DNA from: Candidatus Omnitrophota bacterium
GTDB taxonomy: Bacteria > Omnitrophota > Gorgyraeia > S143-82
DNA length: 12,162 nt
Direction: 5' to 3'
NCBI GenBank assembly: GCA_027065215.1
Contig: JAMOOT010000119.1
Span: 1 to 12,162 of the forward strand
Below the pieces are notes generated by a model. The model did not search any database, had not been told where the DNA came from, and was given only the letters and a program-made list of their open reading frames with translations. The translations under genes were made by a program, and so were the position numbers. Below are positions 7,205-12,162 of this stretch, in pieces (the stretch's first letter is position 1; each line of letters starts with the position of its first letter).

Positions 7205-9109
7205 TTATCTGCCCTCTTCAATCAAATTTTCACCTAAAATTTCCTTCACTTCTAACGAATCAATCCTGCTCAGATTCTCTCTTAAAGCATAAGCCACTGC
7301 ATCCGCACAGGAATAGATCCGTCTACCCTTGTGCCACCCTGCTGAAGAGCAATTTATCCCTTCTAATTCCTTAATAACCACATCCACATCTACCCCTGCT
7401 GAAAATAGAAGAGAAAGCATCTTCCCCAAAGCATCCAAATGAGAAGACACACATCCACCTGATTTCTCCATCTTCAATAAAACCTCTCTGATCTTCCCCT
7501 CTCTATCTTGATTAATCGTTATCAGCAAAGGGCCGCAGGCACACTCCACTCTCACTGTCCGACCAAACAAGACATCCGGCTTAACAGCCAATTCCTGCCA
7601 AGAGGGCCTAAAATTATTCTCCTTAGTTAGTGGAGTATCGCAGTTATGAGGAGTGCTAATTGATTGCTTTAATTCTCCAAACAAGGCACAAGCACCACCA
7701 AACAGAGAGGCCTTAACTATGCCTTCTCTGACAGGGATATCACCTAACTCCATCTCTACCAACCCGTCCCAAACCGATTGGAATGCCCCTTGATGTTTCA
7801 TCTTCCATTCCGGAGAAACATCACAATCCAGAACAAACACACGTCGCACATCCTCTGGAACCGATTGTATATCAGCAATTGACTGCCCGGATCGTATTTT
7901 CTCCATCAATAATTCTGACACAAAATTCCTCTGCCGAGCGATCTCATCCAAAAGCGACATCGGCCCCTCTCCCTCCCATAAAGATTGAAGAGGCCCGATC
8001 CTATGAAGACCAGACAAGATCGTAACATTTCTGCGTTTAACACCATCGCGCTCCAGTTTACTCCCTCTATAAGACGGAAAAACCCCTCGTTCTCTTGCCA
8101 ACTGCCAGGAGGCTGAATTTGCCTCTTCCCACAAGAAACTCGCCAATCTTTCGGCTAATTCTACTGCTGCATCAGAGTCGTAGGGGATTCCAAGATAGCA
8201 AAGGGTTCGGGCCCATCCATCAACAGATAAACTCACCCGCCGAAGTCGACGAGTAACTTCATAGATTTCTCTAATTGGGTATTCACAAAGATCCACTAAG
8301 TCATCTAACATCCTCACCGCAGAATGAATTCTATCACTCAATTTTTCCCAATCTATATCTCTTATATTTCCCTTCCGTCTAAGGAACCTAACAAGATTTA
8401 ATTTGGCCTCTGGAACCGCTTCTCCCTGAACAAGAAACATACCATTGGCACACACCACCCTTTTAGGGCCTATGCTCGGGACCTCTTCTCTATAAGAGAC
8501 ATTGTCCACCACCACCCTTACCTTAGCCCCTTTTCGCCTAAGTTGAGATATCCACCCAGAAAATTCCTCTATCCCTACCGAATAAATCTCAGTTAATTCC
8601 TCTCCAGTTAGATCAAAATCCCTTCCCTCTCTTAGGCAGGCCATAACCTTTTCTGAAGCAAATAGATTCACCCCTAAAAAATCTAATTCCGGGAAGGAAC
8701 TCGCCGCCAAGATAAATTCTCGACAGGAAAAGGAATTGGCCACAATTGAAATCCAAACCCTTGTCCAATCACTCACTGTAGCCTTTAACAAAAGCAGAAA
8801 CGACCTCCATTGAGATCGGGAGAAATTTACCCCGCTCACGTCTACACCCACACTAATCTGCCAATGCATAAATCGAGAAATAGATTTCATCAGATCAAAA
8901 ACACCTGAAAACTCAACCAACGATGGAAAAGAGACATAACTTGCAGTAAATTTGGATTGTTCTACTGACAAGACCTGATCAGACAAAAAAATCTCCTGTT
9001 CTAGGAGCATCTCCTCCCAGATCTGCATCTGGCGACGGATATCAACAATACTGCGACCGTATCGCTTTTCTACCGAAGACAAAGATTGGAGAAAAGGCTT
9101 ATATTCCAC
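7205..9109 (-). CDS. Degenerate class II ribonucleotide reductase (NrdJ)-like protein, probable pseudoenzyme
   Basis: This is an uninterrupted 634-residue protein. By recall of the family I align it to B12-dependent ribonucleotide reductase. VEKRY (13-17) matches the start of the RNR domain, and residues 250-350 (IDWEKL, VRMLDDLVD, YPIREI, LGIPYDS, ELAERLASFLWEEA) match the central helical block. VSPEWKMKHQGAFQ (431-444) and RPDVLFGRTVRV, TINQDREGK, KSGGC, LEGINC and SCADAVAYAL (about 509-610) match the C-terminal TSCPD-type region. Active-site features look lost. The first redox Cys aligns with S57, N-x-C-x-E reads V-V-C220-A-N, the second redox Cys aligns with V232, and PTGTIS reads HRIGPL. 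It also lacks an ATP cone and is shorter than typical NrdJ. The start is GTG with AGGGGG 11 nt upstream, which is suboptimal spacing. Its end is tied to fliQ. Homology is fairly secure; loss of activity is inferred, and the actual role is unknown. Confidence 0.72.
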   Translation of the reverse strand: MEYKPFLQSLSSVEKRYGRSIVDIRRQMQIWEEMLLEQEIFLSDQVLSVEQSKFTASYVSFPSLVEFSGVFDLMKSISRFMHWQISVGVDVSGVNFSRSQWRSFLLLLKATVSDWTRVWISIVANSFSCREFILAASSFPELDFLGVNLFASEKVMACLREGRDFDLTGEELTEIYSVGIEEFSGWISQLRRKGAKVRVVVDNVSYREEVPSIGPKRVVCANGMFLVQGEAVPEAKLNLVRFLRRKGNIRDIDWEKLSDRIHSAVRMLDDLVDLCEYPIREIYEVTRRLRRVSLSVDGWARTLCYLGIPYDSDAAVELAERLASFLWEEANSASWQLARERGVFPSYRGSKLERDGVKRRNVTILSGLHRIGPLQSLWEGEGPMSLLDEIARQRNFVSELLMEKIRSGQSIADIQSVPEDVRRVFVLDCDVSPEWKMKHQGAFQSVWDGLVEMELGDIPVREGIVKASLFGGACALFGELKQSISTPHNCDTPLTKENNFRPSWQELAVKPDVLFGRTVRVECACGPLLITINQDREGKIREVLLKMEKSGGCVSSHLDALGKMLSLLFSAGVDVDVVIKELEGINCSSAGWHKGRRIYSCADAVAYALRENLSRIDSLEVKEILGENLIEEGR

Positions 9110-9120
9110 TTTTTAAACGT

Positions 9121-9126
9121 CCCCCT
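9121..9126 (-). promoter_or_regulatory. Ribosome binding site of the NrdJ-like gene
   Basis: The minus strand reads AGGGGG, 11 nt before the GTG at 9109. The spacing is longer than the 5-8 nt seen at the other genes here, so initiation may be weak. The 113-nt gap (9110-9222) contains no terminator-like hairpin. A TAAAAT at 9148-9153 resembles a -10 box but has no convincing -35 partner. Confidence 0.4.
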
Positions 9127-9222
9127 GCCAACCTGATTAGCAATCTTATTTTACCACGAAACAGATTGAAGTAGAACCCTATCTACCCCTTCATATCTTT
9201 TGAATAAACCTTAACTAAAGAT

Positions 9223-11106
9223 TTAACCCCAGTTTTTTCTTGCATATTTTACTGTCCACTTAAGATAATCTCTTGCCATAGGCAAAAGGGAAGTGGAAAA
9301 GACCTGCTTTTGTAAGAGAAATACAAGGGCTTCATACGACGAATCGCTTGGTTTGTCAAAATACTCGAAAAAGGATCTTAATTTATCCTCTATCTTTTCC
9401 GCCAATAGACAACTAACTACGCTGTCTGGATCCATTAGATCCTTTGGTTGGGCGGTTTTAAAAGATAAATCATCCAAAAGAATCACCCATTCATAAGGCC
9501 TATCATCTATTATTTCAAAGCGCTTTAATCCCCCCGCATTTGTGGTAATAGGCAGAGCACCTTGCCTTATAGCCTCATCGACGACCAAATTATAACCCTC
9601 TTTTACTGAGGCAATAACTACAGGGCCTCTTGTCTTAGCGGCTAAACGATACAAAGAACCTATGCTTCTGCCTTGGGCATTCCAAATAAAATATATATCT
9701 TCTTTATTTTGTCGAATCACTGATTCCAACACAGATTTTACTTTCTGCACCTCAGGATCATCATCGGCACCACCAGCAAAAACGACCAACTTAGGCAACG
9801 GCCTGCCTTCACCTTTATACCGTTGCGACAATCTCAAATGGGCTAAGATAACCTGCAAAAGCCCCTTCCAGGCATCAGCACGCGCACCAGTAACTATCAC
9901 CCTGCGTGTCTCTCTCAAGAGTTCACTTAAATCCCGCCCTTCTATCTCCTTGTCTTTCAATGAAGAAAGAATTTCACCCAATTCCTCATCTCCAATTGGA
10001 CTATTTTTACCACTAAGGACATCTATCCCCGGAGGTTGACAAAATGCCCTCTCTAATCCTGCCCATGGATTAAGATATGGCTGGGCCAATAACACCCCAT
10101 TAAACTCGTTGTGTAACCTTGTGAGGACTTCATTCATATACTCCCACACCCGTCTTGCACCACGATTTCTTGTTGCGTTCTTTAAGCCTGAAACATCTAT
10201 ATGTAACCTGAAGATAGATGGAAGAGGCAGATCGGCTTTCTTTGCATAATCTATAAAATACTTCATTGTAGAGAGAACCTGGGGATCTTCGAAAAATATA
10301 GCACCGACATCACTATCACTTAGCCAAGAATGGTATATTTGGAAATTATCCCTGCCAACTTGTTCCAACACAACAATATCTTCATCAGTAAAATCAGCCT
10401 CTTGCCCTTGAATGATATTGTGCATCTTCTTAGTAACCCCATAAAATTGATACGGGTTGCGAGGATGTATAATCTGCCACTCGATATCTATCCCAAACCT
10501 CCTTAAAAATTTATATATTCCCGGAACCATCTCTGCCACTCCACCACCAAAGAATGTGGCATTGACAATGACTATCTTCTTCTTTTCATTCCTCCTCATC
10601 TCATCAGCAAAATTCTCTAATTCCCGAAGTAATTGACTCCATTTCTCTTCTCCTAAAAACATGCGATATTCTTTTTCATACTCTTCCCATCCTCTCTCAT
10701 CTAACAAGACATCGAATTTATACTTCAAGCGTTCCCTAATCTGATTAGGATCTATCGTACTAAGCACAATCAACCCATCAACAAATACATTCCAAACCTC
10801 GCCTTCTACCTGGGATGCTAATCGTTGGCTTAATAGCAAATCTCTATATCTAAATAGGGTATCCAAGAATATTTCCCTCTCTTGGGGCCCAATTGCTCTC
10901 AATAGTTCGCTCGAAGGAATAGATATGTGTCTTAAACAAAGCAGTGAAATCAATGTATCCCTCTGGTCTTGCCCCAATTCCCTCTTCAACTCCTCCCAAA
11001 ATCGAAGACCATAAGCAGATATTAAAGATGGCCAGACTTCACGCATCAATCCCGACAAAGATCTTGGGGAAAAACCTATGGAGGGAATATCCTTGCCTTG
11101 TCCCAT
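9223..11106 (-). CDS. GT4 glycosyltransferase resembling trehalose synthase TreT, with long N-terminal extension
   Basis: This is a 627-residue protein from the chosen ATG. From about residue 175 it follows TreT-type GT4 enzymes: IVIVNATFFGGGVAEM (about 178-193), GIDIEWQII, TKKMHNIIQG, EDPQ, FRLHIDVS, PPGIDVLSGKN, RADAWK (about 409-414, donor-phosphate Arg and Lys), FAGGADDDPE and the E-x7-E motif EGYNLVVDE (about 503-511). TreT links an NDP-glucose to glucose to make trehalose. The actual acceptor here is uncertain, because the HDPQ found in TreT reads EDPQ. The first 170-180 residues are mostly helical, match nothing I know, and are absent from ordinary TreT of about 400 residues. The ATG at 11106 has AGGGGG 7 nt upstream and a promoter just before that. 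An in-frame TTG at 11217 would add 37 residues but has no Shine-Dalgarno match. It is cytoplasmic, with no signal peptide. Confidence 0.75.
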   Translation of the reverse strand: MGQGKDIPSIGFSPRSLSGLMREVWPSLISAYGLRFWEELKRELGQDQRDTLISLLCLRHISIPSSELLRAIGPQEREIFLDTLFRYRDLLLSQRLASQVEGEVWNVFVDGLIVLSTIDPNQIRERLKYKFDVLLDERGWEEYEKEYRMFLGEEKWSQLLRELENFADEMRRNEKKKIVIVNATFFGGGVAEMVPGIYKFLRRFGIDIEWQIIHPRNPYQFYGVTKKMHNIIQGQEADFTDEDIVVLEQVGRDNFQIYHSWLSDSDVGAIFFEDPQVLSTMKYFIDYAKKADLPLPSIFRLHIDVSGLKNATRNRGARRVWEYMNEVLTRLHNEFNGVLLAQPYLNPWAGLERAFCQPPGIDVLSGKNSPIGDEELGEILSSLKDKEIEGRDLSELLRETRRVIVTGARADAWKGLLQVILAHLRLSQRYKGEGRPLPKLVVFAGGADDDPEVQKVKSVLESVIRQNKEDIYFIWNAQGRSIGSLYRLAAKTRGPVVIASVKEGYNLVVDEAIRQGALPITTNAGGLKRFEIIDDRPYEWVILLDDLSFKTAQPKDLMDPDSVVSCLLAEKIEDKLRSFFEYFDKPSDSSYEALVFLLQKQVFSTSLLPMARDYLKWTVKYARKNWG

Positions 11107-11112
11107 GCTTAT

Positions 11113-11120
11113 ACCCCCTC
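11113..11120 (-). promoter_or_regulatory. Ribosome binding site fixing the start of the TreT-like gene
   Basis: The minus strand reads GAGGGGGT, with 7 nt between AGGGGG and the ATG at 11106. This favours the ATG over the in-frame TTG at 11217, which has no purine-rich site upstream. Confidence 0.7.
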
Positions 11121-11137
11121 TTTTATCCTTTTCTTTA

Positions 11138-11166
11138 AGTATGATAGATATATAATACCTTGACAA
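11138..11166 (-). promoter_or_regulatory. Putative sigma70-type promoter of the TreT-like gene and perhaps the whole flagellar operon
   Basis: The minus strand has TTGTCA (11161-11166, 5 of 6 to TTGACA), a 17-nt very AT-rich spacer, then CATACT (11138-11143, 4 of 6 to TATAAT). The expected transcript start near 11131 would leave a leader of about 25 nt containing the Shine-Dalgarno sequence at 11113-11120. It lies downstream of a terminator, where a promoter is needed. No other good promoter or terminator was seen between here and the left edge. Confidence 0.5.
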
Positions 11167-11312
11167 CCGGCTTATCTCTTTTCTTGAGAATCTTTTTCCA
11201 ATAAAAGAGTGTTCCAAAAGAATCTAACCATACGGGAAGGGGGGCAAAAAGGACATATTTCCCTTACTAATAATTAAAGACACTTCGTGGATTTCCTCTG
11301 CAAGTAAATTAC

Positions 11313-11349
11313 AAAAAATAGCCCAGGAGAGCAACTCTCCTGGGCTATT
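11313..11349 (-). terminator. Rho-independent terminator of the secreted-protein gene pair
   Basis: A perfect 15-bp stem pairs 11317-11331 with 11335-11349 around a 3-nt loop (11332-11334). Read on the minus strand, the GC-rich stem is followed by a run of six T (11318-11313). It lies about 25 nt after the stop codon of the secreted-protein gene at 11375. Read on the plus strand, the hairpin has no following T run, so it acts on minus-strand transcription. Confidence 0.93.
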
Positions 11350-11374
11350 CACCCATCATATAACCACAAAACTA

Positions 11375-11965
11375 TTATGATGTAGTCAAGGTTATAGTAA
11401 TAGTCCCTGTATAGGTGCCAGATGGAACATCTGTAGTAATAGGCTTAGCATTGGGAGGATCAATTGTATCGTCTCCTGTAGCAATACCATAGTAAATACG
11501 AAGCCAACCACCGAGAATCTGGGACCTATCAAAGGAGGCGTTTAACATCTCACCATACGTGCATTTTCTTAACAGGGTAGACCCATTTTTCTCCGTCTGC
11601 TTTAATACAACAACACTTATGTGGTTATTCAAGTTATAACCATTAGGCCCAATGATATTAGTGGCACTATAGGAGATCGTCCAATTGGAACTATTACTAT
11701 TGACTGCTACATCCACAACATACCAATGTTGAGGTAAAAATATATGGTACTCCGTATTGTATGCCAAATCATCAAAACAAATTTCTGACGCAGGCTCCCA
11801 CTTTTCGTCATTACCTTCCATATGCACCCTAGATACAGCAATATCCAATCCTTGCATTGATGGAACAATCGCCTTGATAATCACACTTCGGCTGTAAGTA
11901 TCTGCCAGTGCATTACCGGCAAAAATTAAACTCGCCACTAACCCAATTAAAACACTCCGTTTCAT
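11375..11965 (-). CDS. Secreted beta-rich protein, tandem paralogue 1
   Basis: This 196-residue protein has a clear Sec signal peptide: KR, a hydrophobic core, then NALADT, with cleavage likely after ALA near residue 22. The mature part is rich in Ser, Thr, Asn and aromatic residues with alternating beta-strand patterns. It contains two cysteines (SEIC and RKC), which could form a disulfide. It ends in a strand PSGTYTGTITITLTTS, reminiscent of fimbrial or spore-coat-U type beta-sandwich subunits, but I do not recognise the family. The ATG at 11965 follows AGGAGG by 6 nt. A GTG one codon upstream is only 3 nt from the Shine-Dalgarno sequence and is less likely. It follows a paralogue by 16 nt and is closed by a strong terminator. 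A periplasmic or surface location is inferred, and the function is unknown. Confidence 0.7.
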   Translation of the reverse strand: MKRSVLIGLVASLIFAGNALADTYSRSVIIKAIVPSMQGLDIAVSRVHMEGNDEKWEPASEICFDDLAYNTEYHIFLPQHWYVVDVAVNSNSSNWTISYSATNIIGPNGYNLNNHISVVVLKQTEKNGSTLLRKCTYGEMLNASFDRSQILGGWLRIYYGIATGDDTIDPPNAKPITTDVPSGTYTGTITITLTTS

Positions 11966-11971
11966 CACTCA

Positions 11972-11977
11972 CCTCCT
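11972..11977 (-). promoter_or_regulatory. Strong ribosome binding site of the secreted-protein gene
   Basis: The minus strand reads AGGAGG, within AAAAGGAGGTGA, 6 nt before the ATG at 11965. It is a near-perfect match to the anti-Shine-Dalgarno sequence. This suggests high expression, as expected for a structural or abundant secreted protein. Confidence 0.8.
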
Positions 11978-11981
11978 TTTA

Positions 11982-12162
11982 TTAATTGACAACTAATGTC
12001 AACGTTACCGAACCAACATACTGCCCAGCAGGTTTATCTATACCTACCGGTCTGGCATCAGGGGCGTCCGCTACTCCTGTTGCCAATCCATAATATAACC
12101 TCAACCAATTTCCTTTCAACACACGAGAAGAAAACTCTTGCCTACTATGTGCATATACGAGT
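11982..12162 (-). CDS. Secreted beta-rich protein, tandem paralogue 2 (partial, N-terminus outside window)
   Basis: Translating the minus strand from 12161 gives 59 residues and a TAA at 11982-11984. The stretch GNWLRLYYGLATG, then ADAPDARPVGIDKPAGQY and VGSVTLTLVVN, aligns with the end of the neighbouring secreted protein (GGWLRIYYGIATG through GTYTGTITITL). About half of the last 45 residues are identical. The gene therefore belongs to the same family and arose by tandem duplication. The remainder, including any signal peptide, lies beyond the right edge. It ends 16 nt before its neighbour's ATG, so both should be on one transcript. Confidence 0.75.
   Translation of the reverse strand, partial: LVYAHSRQEFSSRVLKGNWLRLYYGLATGVADAPDARPVGIDKPAGQYVGSVTLTLVVN

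Noticed and set aside
7205..9109. The NrdJ-like gene as a working ribonucleotide reductase.
   Set aside because: By recalled alignment, two redox cysteines, the Asn and Glu flanking the catalytic cysteine, and the phosphate-binding loop are replaced. It is also shorter than typical NrdJ.
9114..9133. Minus-strand GGTTGGCAGGGGGACGTTT as a sigma54 promoter (flagellar genes often use one).
   Set aside because: TGGCAG resembles the -24 box, but the -12 GC is missing at the required spacing. It also sits too close to the GTG start to leave a leader.
9110..9222. Possible terminator between the TreT-like and NrdJ-like genes.
   Set aside because: Only a TTAA repeat and short AT-rich pairings are present. 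There is no GC stem followed by a T run.
1..12162. CRISPR arrays, tRNA or rRNA genes, insertion sequences.
   Set aside because: I saw no regularly spaced repeats, no cloverleaf-like or rRNA-like stretches, and no transposase-like product or terminal inverted repeats.

Overview
The window is about 12.2 kb of AT-rich bacterial DNA with every supported gene on the minus strand, so transcription runs from the right edge to the left. It carries the membrane core of the flagellar type III export apparatus and the flagellum-placement GTPase/ATPase pair, in the order fliQ-fliR-flhB-flhA-flhF-flhG. These are followed by a PilZ-type c-di-GMP receptor gene and a small membrane protein gene. The host is a flagellated bacterium. 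Short intergenic distances, a secretory signal peptide and Shine-Dalgarno-led genes fit a diderm, possibly deep-branching or thermophilic lineage, but I cannot name a taxon from the sequence.

Right end (11375-12162): two tandem genes for small secreted proteins whose C-termini are clearly paralogous. The upstream one is cut by the window edge. A strong rho-independent terminator at 11313-11349 ends this unit.

Middle (7205-11106): two genes not normally found in flagellar operons. The first is a GT4 glycosyltransferase resembling trehalose synthase TreT, with a helical N-terminal extension of about 170-180 residues. It has its own plausible sigma70-type promoter (11138-11166), Shine-Dalgarno sequence and ATG. 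The second is a 634-residue protein that I read as a strongly diverged, probably catalytically dead relative of the class II (B12-dependent) ribonucleotide reductase NrdJ. Its C-terminal TSCPD-like region and a central helical block are still recognisable, but two redox cysteines, the Asn and Glu of the N-x-C-x-E active-site motif, and the phosphate-binding loop appear to be gone. Its stop codon lies 2 nt before the fliQ start, and its last codons supply the fliQ ribosome binding site. It is therefore built into the flagellar operon.

Left part (11-7202): the flagellar genes are packed with gaps of 18 nt or less, or overlaps (TGATG, TAATG, or a 35-nt nested start), which suggests translational coupling. 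FliQ, FliR, FlhB and FlhA form the export gate. FlhF and FlhG set flagellar position and number, and FlhG keeps the FlhF-activating DQAxxLR motif and a C-terminal amphipathic helix. The PilZ protein would link c-di-GMP to motility. fliO and fliP, the usual upstream neighbours of fliQ, are absent here. The most interesting point is the NrdJ-like pseudoenzyme directly in front of fliQ.
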